DNA of 64,000 nt from Apostichopus japonicus (lineage: Eukaryota > Echinodermata > Holothuroidea > Aspidochirotida > Stichopodidae), in the NCBI RefSeq assembly GCF_037975245.1, contig NC_092572.1:310001-374000 (forward strand), read 5' to 3'. Below the pieces are notes generated by a model that made no database searches, was not told where the DNA came from, and was given only the letters and a program-made list of their open reading frames with translations. The position numbers and the translations under genes are program-made. Shown here piece after piece: positions 38,401-48,454 of this stretch; positions within the stretch are counted from its first letter, which is position 1; each line of letters begins with the position of its first letter.

Positions 38401-38409
38401 CATCAATAA
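32074..38409 (+). CDS. DUF1647-like type II membrane protein
   Basis: Exons 32074-32182, 34133-34428, 37361-37465 and 37879-38409, with phases 1, 0, 0 matching throughout; 346 codons plus stop. A leader acceptor CTCTCTCACAG| at about 32029 shows an upstream 5' UTR exon. The N-terminus [19 protein letters not shown] is an uncleaved signal anchor, so the protein is probably type II in the Golgi or ER. A Ser/Thr-rich stem follows, then a luminal domain with [50 protein letters not shown] and [13 protein letters not shown] recognise this pattern from the nematode and invertebrate DUF1647-type family, which resembles glycosyltransferases; no catalytic activity is proven. GDAS could correspond to a DxD-like region, but I would not assert it. 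AATAAA lies at 38446-38451. Confidence 0.8.
32370..32545 (+). repeat. Dispersed repeat at gene edge, copy 1
   Basis: TTGACAGACCTTACCCCTGA through CGTGGGGGATTAATTG is repeated in reverse orientation at 38512-38703, just after the polyadenylation signal of the same gene. Divergence is moderate. The two copies thus flank most of the gene as inverted repeats. Confidence 0.8.
32808..33305. repeat. 26-bp minisatellite in intron 1
   Basis: About 19 copies of a unit GGATACTCTGTTTAGGGCAT followed by CAATGT, with variants containing ATGTTAGGGC or TTTAATGTAGG. Internal higher-order alternation is visible, since the TTTAATGTAGG variant recurs. Confidence 0.95.
33390..34046. repeat. 49-bp minisatellite split by exon-1 duplicate
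   Basis: The unit begins ATAACGATGAACATGTGGGT and ends ATGAGACACCT. About 1.5 copies lie before 33478 and about four after 33844. The duplicated start-exon block sits between them, so it was inserted into, or captured by, the array. Confidence 0.9.
33480..33588 (+). CDS. Duplicated start exon of the DUF1647-like gene
   Basis: All 109 coding bases of exon 1, including ATG, signal anchor and donor G|GTAAGT, are repeated without change; the wider duplicated block is 33478-33844. It is in the right phase to join the exon at 34133. The sequence immediately upstream of the ATG differs from copy 1 and lacks the leader acceptor, so it could be used only from its own promoter. Otherwise it is silent. 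Confidence 0.8.
35152..35560. repeat. 50-bp minisatellite in intron 2
   Basis: Units of 50 bp, each made of two related halves: TATGCTTACTAAGTCACTA and TATGCTTACTAAGTCTCTGT followed by GCAACAGAA. TCTCTGTGCA recurs at 35221, 35271, 35321 and so on to 35521. Copies are identical or nearly so. Confidence 0.95.
36040..36958. repeat. 64-bp minisatellite in intron 2
   Basis: About 14 copies of a 64-bp unit starting GAGCTGGGTAGTGGGAGTGG and running through ATGGATTAAATCC to AACCGATTGCAA. Truncated units occur at about 36345 and 36880-36910, showing replication slippage or unequal exchange. Confidence 0.95.
37652..37757. repeat. 21-bp GC-rich minisatellite in intron 3
   Basis: Five copies of GGCCCCTACCGTCCCCCTGG + A, between the exons ending 37465 and starting 37879. 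The period is a multiple of three, so the complementary strand shows a spurious VGASRGT repeat frame. Confidence 0.95.
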
Positions 38410-38511
38410 AAATCAAATATGGTGTAGATATTTACCTTGCACTTGAATAAAGACTCTTCACTGTAGAAAGAAGGTTTATTCCAGAGGGAAATAAAATTAG
38501 TTATATAGATA

Positions 38512-38703
38512 CCGAAACAAGGGAAATATCTCAATTAATCCCCCAACCCCCACCCCTATCATCCTCATGGGCCCACATTATCCTCTCTTCTATGGTTTGT
38601 ATAGTGACTTAGTTACGTTAATGTAACTCGTCTATCATTTAAAAACAACTAGTTCGAAAAGCGTTACAACGTTTCATCTTTTCAAGGGTAAGGTCTGTCA
38701 AGA
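38512..38703 (-). repeat. Dispersed repeat at gene edge, copy 2
   Basis: Reverse-oriented partner of 32370-32545 (for example AACGTTTCATCTTTTCAAGG against CTGAAAAGATGAAACGTT). A third, short piece, 33776-33843, came with the start-exon duplication. Confidence 0.8.
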
Positions 38704-38705
38704 AA

Positions 38706-39520
38706 GTGATTTTCCCAAGAAGTGATTAATCCTGCAGGTATAGTGGTTAGTCTAGGCAGTGATGTTCCCAAGAAGTGATGAATCCTGCAGGTACAGTGGT
38801 TAATCTAGGCAGTGATTTTCCCAAGAAGTGATGAATCCTGCAGGTACAGTGGTTAATCTAGGCAGTGATTTTCCCAAGAAGTGATTAATCCTGCAGGTAC
38901 AGTGGTTAATCTAGGCAGTGATGTTCCCAAGAAGTGATTAATCCTGCAGGTACAGTGGTTAATCTAGGCAGTGATTTTCCCAAGAAGTGATTAATCCTGC
39001 AGGTAAAGTGGTTAATCTAGGCAGTGATTTTCCCAAGAAGTGATTAATCCTGCAGGTACAGTGGTTAATCTAGGTAGTGATGTTCCCAAGAAGTGATTAA
39101 TCCTGCAGGCAGTGGTTAATCTAGGCAGTGGTTAATCTAGGCAGTGATTTATCCTACAGGTACAGTGGTTAATCTAGGCAGTGGTTAATCTAGGCAGTGA
39201 TTAATCCTGCAGGTACAGTGGTTAATCTAGGCAGTGGTTAATCTAGGCAGTGATTAATCCTGCAGGTATAGTGGTTAATCTAGGCAGTGGTTAATCTAGG
39301 CAGTGATTAATCCTGCAGGTATACTGGTTAATCTAGGCAGTGGTAAATCTAGGCAGTGATTAATCCTGCAGGTACAGTGGTTAATCTAGGCAGTGATTAA
39401 TCCTGCAGGTATAGTGGTTAATCTAGGCAGTGATTTTTAAAGAAGTGATTAATCCTTCAGGTATAGTGGTTAATCTAGGCAGTAATTTCCCCAAGAGGTG
39501 GTGGTTAATAATGCATATAG
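38706..39520. repeat. Compound minisatellite (GTGATTAATCCTGCAGG)
   Basis: Built from three interchangeable modules: GTGATTAATCCTGCAGG, TACAGTGGTTAATCTAGGCA and GTGATTTTCCCAAGAA. The first half has ~53-bp three-module units; in the second half the third module is missing and ~50-bp units double the AATCTAGGCA module. Confidence 0.9.
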
Positions 39521-39547
39521 TGGGAAATGTAGGCCGTGGTGCTCAAA

Positions 39548-39985
39548 CAGTGATTAATCCAAACAATGGATAATTCAAGTATGTTATATTAATCCAAACA
39601 ATGGATAATTCAAGTATGTTATATTAATCCAAACAATGGATAATTCAAGTATGTTATATTAATCCAAACAATGGATAATTCAAGTATGTTATATTAATCC
39701 AAACAATGGATAATTCAAGTATGTTATATTAATCCAAACAATGGATAATTCAAGTATGTTATATTAATCCAAACAATGGATAATTCAAGTATGTTATATT
39801 AATCCAAACAATGGATAATTCAAGTATGTTATATTAATCCAAACAATGGATAATTCAAGTATGTTATATTAATCCAAACAATGGATAATTCAAGTATTTG
39901 ATATTAATCCAAACAATGGATAATTCAAGTATGTGATGTTAATCCAAACAATGGGTAATTCAAGTATGTTATTAATCCAGAGAGT
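39548..39985. repeat. 35-bp minisatellite
   Basis: About 12 copies of AATCCAAACAATGGATAATT followed by CAAGTATGTTATATT. The copies are almost identical until the last two or three, where changes appear. No open frame of interest. Confidence 0.95.
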
Positions 39986-40019
39986 GGTTAATCCTGCATG
40001 CAGACAACGGTTAATCTTA

Positions 40020-40619
40020 ATCAACAATTAAAACATCAGGCTGACATCTAAAGTATCCGTAGCCTACAATGGGCATTTTATATTCATGAAATCTAGCACT
40101 CTTGTTGCAGAGTTTGACAGCAGAGCTGGATACGTTCTGTGCTTCTGTCTGGCTGGATGTTGATTGGACTATATATAATTAACACTCAAATTAACATTAC
40201 AATAGCCCTATGCTCGTTAAGGTAGTTCTCTTGACATCTCGCCGACTATTATGTAAATGGTCGGCCTATGTGTTTAGCGTACAGCCTACTATAGTTGGCA
40301 TCATTGAAAGTAATGTACAATACTTAAGTTAAACATGATAGTAACATAATGTACCTTTCTTTGTCATCTTTTTTCTTTGCTTAGAATAATAAATCATTGG
40401 TTTGGAACAGTACTTTATCAACACATGTTAATATAGGGTCTTGCAAACATAACATACCCACCCGCATAGCCAGACCTAAGGTTGAATTACACGCTATGGA
40501 TAGTTTCTGAGAATAGCGATACGATAAGCCGTTGAGAGAATGAAGGGATCCGCTGAAGCATTGTAAACATGTTTGTACTTTGTTGCTTGGTGGTCTATTG
40601 CCTTAAGTATTTAAGTTCT
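40020..40619. other. No gene seen
   Basis: AT-rich, without recognisable exons. It leads into three degenerate copies of a GATCTAGCCGAATCGATG-type block at 40630-40770. Confidence 0.5.
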
Positions 40620-40629
40620 TACAATGATG

Positions 40630-40770
40630 AACTTGATCTAGCCGAATCGATGAGATTATAACCAAATCCGGCTGATAAACTTGATCTAGCCGTATTGATG
40701 GAATTATAGCAAAATCCGGCCGATAAGCTTGATCCAGCCGAAACGATGGGATTATTACCTAATCCGGTTG
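40630..40770. repeat. Three degenerate copies of a ~50-bp unit
   Basis: The unit contains AATCCGGCTGATAAACTTGA and TAGCCGAATCGATG. The same block opens the dispersed repeat at 31507, so this may be a detached front part of the repeat that resumes at 41217. Confidence 0.7.
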
Positions 40771-41216
40771 AAAACAAAGATGTTAGAAACTCTAGCAATC
40801 GGATCATAGATGACCAAAGCTGGTCTATATTATTGGTGGGATTAAACAGGTGGAGCAATATGTACATCTATGAAGTGGAAACATCAAAATGTGAATATGG
40901 ATTTATTCTAAAAATGAAACATCCGATCACGGTATGCCTAACATGTGGAATTCACGTTATAATATGCTTCATAAGGTGATTGACCCCTGACCCGAAAAGC
41001 TAGGAAGTTCTTTGCGCATGAATGAGCTGACTGTGCTGTTAGGTCATAATATCCCGTTATATCTTTGAGAATATTATCAGTTGGCGTTGCAAAAGTTTAA
41101 ATAAGTTAGGAACGTCTGATTGAAAAAAAGCATATGACGCTTTGTTTTACATTATTCCCCTGGCCATGCACAGATAACAGCAACAATGCATCTTATAAGT
41201 ATACATGTTGTAAATT

Positions 41217-41985
41217 TCCACAAAAGGGCACATTCTAATATCAAATTTCATAATATCTCACGAAAGAAGAGCTTTTTGAAATAACAAAACGGCTCTTACC
41301 ATTACAAATAGGGAAGCGGGTACTTTCAGTCATGTGCAAACAGGGCCACTTCTAATTTATGAAAAGTTACACTTTTAAGGTATTTCTCAGACCTGAGGAG
41401 GGAGGCACGTCCCCCCCCCCATCCCGACACTGCCGAACCTGTTGTCGCCCATCCCGGCAATGCCGCAGCTGTTGTCGCCCATCCCAGCAATGCCGCAGCT
41501 GTTGCCCTCACACCATCCCGGCACTGCCGCACCTGTTGTCGCCCATCCCGGCAATGCCGCAGCTGTTGCCCTCCCCCCATCCCGGCACTTCCGCCCCTGT
41601 TGTCCCCCATCCCGGCACTTCCGCCCCTGTTGTCGCCCCATACCGGCACTGCCGCACCTGTTGTCCCCCTTCCTGGCGCTTCCGCACTTGTTGTCTCTCC
41701 ATCCCGACACTGGCGCACCTGTTGTCGCCCCATCCCGACATTGCCGCACCCGTTGTCGCCCCATCCCGACACTGCCGCACCTGTTGTCGCCCCATCCCGG
41801 CACTGCCGCACCTGTTGTCACCCCATCCCGACACTGCCGCACCTGTTGTCGCCCCATTCCGACACTGCCGCACCTATTGTCGCCCCATCCCGGCACTTCC
41901 GCCCCTGTTGTCCCCCATCCCCGGCACTGCCGCATCTGTTGTCCCCCCACCCCGGCGATGACCTCCAATAAAGTCACTTTCTAAT
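41217..41985 (+). repeat. Dispersed repeat with expanded GC-rich minisatellite
   Basis: Up to about 41395 it matches 31565-31740, then about 18 units of a 30-31-bp word such as CCCATCCCGGCACTGCCGCA plus CCTGTTGTCGC follow, to 41965. Units vary between 30 and 31 bp, so no frame is maintained. The long open frames seen on both strands here (up to 200 codons) come from base composition and are not genes. Confidence 0.9.
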
Positions 41986-42102
41986 ATGGGCAACCAACAT
42001 GCCAAGTATGATGGTTGCCAATGATACATACACTCTTAGAGAAACGGGTGTTACAAGAAGACAGCGCGCACACACATACACACCAGACATATACACAGAG
42101 TC

Positions 42103-42134
<32 letters not shown>

Positions 42135-42541
42135 TTATATAGGCCTATATGTAAATACGACTCTGCATATACATATTCACACACGCCATCATGAGTTCAT
42201 AGGTCGGATTGTCATTGGATCTATATACTTCCAAGAACATTTTTATGCAACAGATCTCATTTCATTGCAAAACACAAAGAACCAACAGTACATACATTTC
42301 TTAGTTTTCATTCATGCAATAATACAACGAACACGTAAACAAATATTCACTACGTGAGTCTCCAAATAGAAACCTGTTCCGGTAATTATGGCGCGAGAAA
42401 GCGGAATATATTACGTACAAATATATATATGCTGTACTTGCGACACACATACATGGTTAACTTCAAATATAAATTGATACATATTTTTATATATAAGTTT
42501 ACACATATATATTCCCTGAAAATTATATTTATTCCCATAAA

Positions 42542-43433
42542 CAAGGGAGGCGGAAGCACTTTTATTCTGGGGGACACCGACGTCGAAGGGCACTTTGCAG
42601 AAAAAATTCGATTGGACTGATGCAGCCTGATATTTAGTACCCTTTATAACTCTTATTGTATTATCGTATTTGCGTATTCACATCACTCCATCAACGCCCC
42701 CCCCCCAGTGGCGGAGCTAGGGGTAATGGTCAGGGGACCGAGAATGGTCTGTAGGCCGGAAAATTACACCAACAAAATGTGACAAATGTAAACAGGTATT
42801 TGAGAGCGCAACAAAATAGTCTATAATCGCGAATAAGTAAAAAGTGGTAAAAAGCTGAAAAGGGGCGCCAGAAGTCATTTTGAGCTCCCCCCCCCTCCCA
42901 AGGAAAAATGCATACTAGCACTGAAATATCCAATGTGCAAATTGGAAACAAGGAACAAGTTTTCTTTCGAGACAAAAGGAGGGGAAATCATTATAAAGTC
43001 CTAGTCCATTCACACGCGATCATACATGCATGAAAGCAAATGAAATATGTCAAAATACGAAAGGATGGGGTAGGTTATTGGATATTAAACTAAACTCATT
43101 CATAGTAGGCTATAAATGGCTTCTGCTTATTACAAAGTCACAATGTAATATAGCAATGTATTTTTGGAAATGTATTAGGATTTTTTTGACAAATTGAATA
43201 TGCATAATGGCACTCACCAGAATGTTAGAATCCTTGTGGTAGTAAACATTTGAGTTTGAACCACAGAAATTCATTAATAGTTCTTAATTATGATTAGATC
43301 TCTTACTGAAATATCGCTGACCTTATAAGGTGATCAAGAGTACAATTTTTTATGTAGAAAAAGGGCACATTTTTATTCTGAGGAAAAGGGGGGGGGGCAC
43401 GTGCCCCCTGTGCCCCCGGTTCCGCCGCCCTTG
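42542..43433. mobile_element. hAT-like non-autonomous element (CAAGGG ends)
   Basis: Starts CAAGGGAGGCGGAAGCAC and ends with GTTCCGCCGCCCTTG, its inverted terminal repeat. Flanks CCCATAAA and CCCATATA match at seven of eight bases, in line with the 8-bp duplication of hAT transposons. Its outer parts match the element at 47426-48034, but the middles differ. A second insertion starting CAGTGGCGGAGCTAGGGG at about 42707 and ending near 42890 appears to be nested in it. No transposase frame is present. Confidence 0.75.
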
Positions 43434-43734
43434 CCCATATAGTATATATTTATATGTTCTCCAGGTGTACAGAAAGTATTTTCTTATAGACAAAATATGT
43501 ACACTATATGCCTCCATGGCTTCTTTCGCGAGTTCCTGCTTGCGGGAAGATCACATATACATACATACATACTATACGAATAGTTACAATATGGATATTG
43601 TATGCTGGTACAAATAACTGCACATATACCACATGTACAGTGATCCGTTTATTAGGCACCGTTATGACCCTCAATGACATACTGTGAAATTAGAGCGCCC
43701 TGAAATTTGAGCGCGAAACACAGCTCACCTTAAG

Positions 43735-44978
43735 CAGGGCCGTCTTAAGTGATCACCGGGCCCTGGGCCCGGCAATGGAGCGGGGCCCATCAATCAAGTG
43801 AGTTCGAAAGAAGTTGCGTGAAAAATTGACATCCTTGACAATCGCTCAAGCATAGACATGCCTGCATTTACCACCCCTCCCTATGTCGCGCATAAAGTAT
43901 AAAACTTTAGCTGAATAACATATATCTAAAAAATGAAATACATTATAGAAGAGAAATCTTCCAGTTGCCCTCCATCCCTTCCCTAACAATACTGGACTTA
44001 CCATTTGTAACACCCTTGTGTTGAGTCTTTCAACTGAGAGGGAGGTGTAGGCGGTTTTACACTATCTAACGCAACGTAGTCGCCAAGAACATGAATTATT
44101 TTTAAGGGAGGGCCCGAGTAACATGAACTTATAGCATGCTCCTCATGGTGAAACATAATTGCACCTATTAGGTGAATTGAGTGTACTGTTAATAGTAGGA
44201 GAGACTAGCGTAGGTTATTATGACCAACTAGACCGGTTTCTGCTTTCAAACTTCATAGGAGGAGCTTCATCAGTAGTAGCCTTTGAATATTTTATATTCG
44301 GCCTGGGCGTCTCATTCTCAAAATGCATCTATTTTCTGTGCACAAGTTTTTATGGACTCATGGTGCAGCGATAAGAGCATCTAAAAGAGCTTCGTGTGAA
44401 CCTTGAGAGTCAGCTGATTCTTCGTTAGTACGAAACCTTGAGTTAACAAGTAAATCTTTGAGATTTTGGGCCCTATTGTAGGCTAGAATCGGTTCTTTTG
44501 GAAACAGTTTGGATAATTGTTGCGTGTTGCGAGATTAAGTGCCAATGTTTCTAAAGTGTTTTTTTCAAATGCGTGGTTTTGATATGGGGTGTAAAGGTGA
44601 GCTTGAACACAAGTGGTGGTTACATTTGTTTAGGTTTGGTAGTGAGGTATTGCCCACGGTTTTCAAATTTTATGCCTTTCGTGGCTGAGGCAATTTCCTC
44701 TTTCTTATAGTTACGGAGTAACAGTTTCTCTGTGTAAGCCTTCGGGCATTGTATATTCCAGGGTTGCCAACTCAGATTTGAATATTTGATGTCAAACTCT
44801 CAAGTGTTTCACCAACTCTCGTCACAAGTTGTCAAGTATCGAATTCAATCAGGCATAATGGCCTATTCAATAAGTTTTCCTCCCAGATTAAGACACGGGG
44901 TTCCTGTGATTGCGGGGCCCCTGACATCGCGGGGCCCTGGGCCAGGGCCCAGTGGGCCCATGCGTTAAGACGGCCCTG
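43735..44978. mobile_element. hAT-like non-autonomous element, 1,244 bp
   Basis: Terminal inverted repeats CAGGGCCGTCTTAA at the left and TTAAGACGGCCCTG at the right (14 bp, perfect). The flanking 8 bp are identical, ACCTTAAG at 43727-43734 and 44979-44986, diagnostic of hAT-type insertion. G/C-rich GGGCCC-type blocks lie next to both ends. Open frames inside (for example 44159-44374) are short and without transposase motifs, so it must have been mobilised in trans. Confidence 0.9.
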
Positions 44979-44986
44979 ACCTTAAG

Positions 44987-46218
44987 TAGGATTGGATTGC
45001 TGTAAGAATGTGTAGGGATTACAAAGGCACTTCGGTGTCGAATAGTATTGTCAAAACAGTGTGTTTATTTGCTTCCCTAACAATTCCCTGGTAGGAGTAA
45101 CAACTATAAAGATTCCTTCAGTACCTCCGTACAGCCGCAGGTACAGCATTACCTGACTGATAACTTACTTTACGTAAACAAGTCCATGGGATTTTACAGA
45201 GCCAAGCACATAATGTATGTCTGGATGCAGCGTTATGCTTTGGATACTGCAGTGTTTACCTACCGCAGTTACTCTCAATAAACAGGTTGTTAGTATACAT
45301 ATTTCATTACGTACAGGGAAACTCTACAACTGGCACAGCAGTGAAATTAGATCGCTGTTTTGTTATCTCATCGCTCTCATAAGGAGGAATGTGATATTGC
45401 AGTTCCTTTGTTAGTTGGGCCATATACAGTTAAGTCAGTTGCCATAGCAACAGTTGTCATGGTGTTGGTGGATTTTCCTGAGTAACTATACTCTCGGCCA
45501 GGGGGGGGGGCTCACCCATGGTGGGATACTCCATGGTGACCGGAAGTCCATGACTATGGGATGGGTTAATAGTAATACGTTTCCGTGTGTGTATCTTTGC
45601 CTGTGGGTCAAAAGTCCATTTTCTTCATACTTGATTGGAAGGTACCCCAAGGTGAACCCTTGTCTTACAGTCGGCGGAACCAGAGTCAAAGGTCAAATTT
45701 AGTGCAGATAGAGTTTTTGCTCCAAGGGAAACATTGAAATTATATGGAACCTTCATCTATATCATGGCAATGTCAAACACTATCAAAGTGCTTGCCATGG
45801 GAAGCGAGGTCAACGGTCGAGTGGTTAAATGTTCAATGAATAGTTTAAACTAGTACCCAGACCTTTAGTTTCAGGCCTAGTGATGTGTAGGAGCATAAAC
45901 CTAACCTATAGGCTTAACCTAGATCTAGCTTAAGCTGTAATAGACTGAACCTAACTGCTATGTTAGGCCTGGGCAAATGATTAATACAACGAAGCTGCAA
46001 AGTACAATATTGTGCTAACTTGGGTTAATTGACGGGCTTTGAAATTTCCCAAAAAGTCTCAGTGCCACACATGGTTACAACGTCGGTTACGCGCGACGCA
46101 ATGATAGCGCGTTCAGAATGAGAATGTAATAGTCGCAGTTTAGTAACGCGGTTCAATCTCGCGTCTGGGGCTAGCCTATAACTAGTCTATAACTTATAAA
46201 AGCGTCCTTGAGTACGCG

Positions 46219-46259
<41 letters not shown>

Positions 46260-46549
46260 ATTGCGCCAATAGGCGCGTAGCCTAGGTCTATTCCATGCGT
46301 CGAAGCGCGCACGGGGACAAAGTAGAGGCCTAGTCATAGAAATTGAACAAGAAGAATGCTGACACAGTGTATCGACGTGTGTTTAAGCAGTGAAGCCTTG
46401 AAAAAGTGAGGGCGCTTTTCGTTGTATGGCAAAATGCCAGATCATTTGTAGTCTTCATACATACATTGTGCATTCTACTCTGAAAGTGAATTCAATTTTA
46501 CCCGTTTTTTCGAAAGAATAGGTGTACTTTGCGCAATAGAGACATGTTA
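44987..46549. other. No gene seen
   Basis: No splice-bounded exon recognised. A short (AT)n tract lies at about 46220-46256. Open frames at 45454-45702 occur on both strands with no domain signature. Confidence 0.5.
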
Positions 46550-46790
46550 TGGCGACCAGAGTGGTAAGTATTATACTCCTGGCTTAAGAACCAACTTTAA
46601 AAACATTTATTTTCGCCTCTAGTGACTCGAGTAAGTGGAGTGTTTTGTGCAACTGTTAATGTCTGGAAAGTGTCATTTCCGGTATCTGAGAGGCACATCG
46701 CAACATTTTACTTGCTTGTATTATTTTAGTGCTCCACTCAGATTGTGTCAGAGTTGTCCCTGGAAAATGCTGTGAAAAAGCAACCCTACC
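46550..46790 (-). repeat. Dispersed repeat, copy 2
   Basis: Reverse-oriented relative of 26465-26705, ending just before the hAT-like element at 46853. See copy 1 for shared blocks. Confidence 0.8.
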
Positions 46791-47425
46791 ATATCGCATC
46801 CGAATGGACAGCCGTAGTCGGTCTAGGGGCCTAGGCTAATGATATCCAGGGTCATAGGCGTACGGGATCATTTCAGTTTGGGGGGGGGGGCAGAACTTTT
46901 TGTGCCCGAAAGTTCCCGTGACACTATGTAAGCGAAGCGCCACCATCGGTTGGCGCGTAGCGTACAAGAACATTTTTGGCAAACAATGCCTCTCAGATTG
47001 CCGGAAACGGCACTTCTGAGGCCTTGTAAGTTGCATCTAAACATTCTTTATTTTATAATCTCACGTTTTAGAAATTTACACTTCCCCAAAAATTTGGTAA
47101 ATTAGAAGAAGAAAAAATGGTAACATCACTTTGAAGGGGAAAAATGGGACAGTATATTTTTTAAGCTCCTATTTAGTTACCTTATTTATTATTTTAACAC
47201 AGTACTCAGCTACCTCCAGAAAAACATACATTGTTCAACGACACGTAGGCGGGATAATGTCGCTGTGTCGGGTGAGACTGCAATTTGTCTCACAAAAATG
47301 TATAAAATATAACAAAGAATATGATAAACCTGTACTTCTAGGCTTGTAGGCACCCCCCCCCCCCCTCCACCATCCATGAAAAAGAATATATTTCTTATAT
47401 ACACTCATGTCGGGGATGTCCAGGT

Positions 47426-48034
47426 CAAGGGCGGCGGAGGCACTTTATTCTGGGGGGCACCGACATCAAAGGGCACTTTGCAGAAATTCGATTGGACTGA
47501 TGCAGCCTTATATTTAGTACCCTTTATAACTGTTATTGTATTATCTTATTTGCGTATACACATCACTCCATCAACACCCCCCCCCTCCCTCAAATAAAAT
47601 ATGTATACTAGCACTGAAATATCCAATGCGCAAATTGGGAAACAAGGAACAAGTTTTCTTTTGAGACAAAATGAGGTGAAATCATACTAGTTGCTAATGT
47701 AGGAATCTTCCGAATTAGAGTTTTTTTTTCTTGTTAATATCTTAACAATTTTTTTTCCATTCGAAATTGCCAGGATTTGCAAAGTTGTATGCACGACTAT
47801 CTGAGCGGAGCGCCACCATCGGCTGGCGCGGATCGTACTAGAAAATTTTTGGTTTTGCAAACCCCTCAGATGGCCGGAAACGGCCCTCCCCGAGTGTTCA
47901 TTCTGGTTCCATTGCCTCTTGCTAACTTGAGGCACCTCAATTTTTATCTAGAAAAAAGGCACATTTTTAACCTGAGGAAAAGTGGGGGGGGGGGTGGCAC
48001 GTGCCCCACGTGCCCCCCGTTTCCACCGCCCTTG
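47426..48034. mobile_element. hAT-like element nested in the previous one
   Basis: Ends CAAGGGCGGCGGAGGCAC and GTTTCCACCGCCCTTG; identical 8-bp flanks GTCCAGGT at 47418-47425 and 48035-48042. Its position proves that it inserted after the outer element. The ends match the family at 42542-43433. Length 609 bp, non-coding. Confidence 0.9.
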
Positions 48035-48212
48035 GTCCAGGTATACAATTGACTAGTTAGAAAAAAATTGATCGTGCAAAAAGCGTGGTAGCCCAGATGA
48101 ACTGCGCTTACGGTGGTGTTACACGGAAATATTCGGGCATCATGATGCTAAATAAAGAAAATCATGGAATTGTCGGGCAAAAATTTGAAAAAGATTCGGG
48201 CAAGCTACTGCA

Positions 48213-48261
<49 letters not shown>

Positions 48262-48265
<4 letters not shown>

Positions 48266-48405
48266 CCAGAGGACAAGAAATTCGGGCAAAAGTCCTGAAA
48301 AATTCGGGCAGCCTAAGAGGAGAAAAAAAAAAAAAAAAAATTTTCTCCTCTTAGGCTGCCCGAATTTTTCAGGACTTTTGCCCGAATTTCTTGTCCTCTG
48401 GAAAT
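48262..48405. repeat. Perfect palindrome, 65-bp arms, A-rich loop
   Basis: The left arm from ATTTCCAGAGGACAAG and the right arm ending CTTGTCCTCTGGAAAT are perfect reverse complements over 65 bp. The loop is about 14 A residues. Such a symmetric structure would extrude readily; it can also be a sequencing or assembly snap-back product. Confidence 0.85.
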
Positions 48406-48454
48406 TTGGGGGGGGGGCAGTCTGCCCCCTGCCTCGTACGCCTATGTCCAGGGT

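Larger units (their letters stand above)
46853..48446. mobile_element. hAT-like element with nested insertion, 1,594 bp
   Basis: Ends CATAGGCGTACG and CGTACGCCTATG are inverted repeats (12 bp, perfect). The flanking 8 bp are identical: TCCAGGGT at 46845-46852 and 48447-48454. It contains a second complete element (47426-48034), an (AT)n tract at about 48218-48262 and a perfect 65-bp palindrome. No transposase is encoded. Confidence 0.9.

Noticed and set aside
41326-41984. Six overlapping frames of 121-200 codons on both strands
   Set aside because: They arise from a GC-rich 30-31-bp minisatellite poor in stop codons; mixed unit length destroys any constant frame and there are no flanking signals of a gene.
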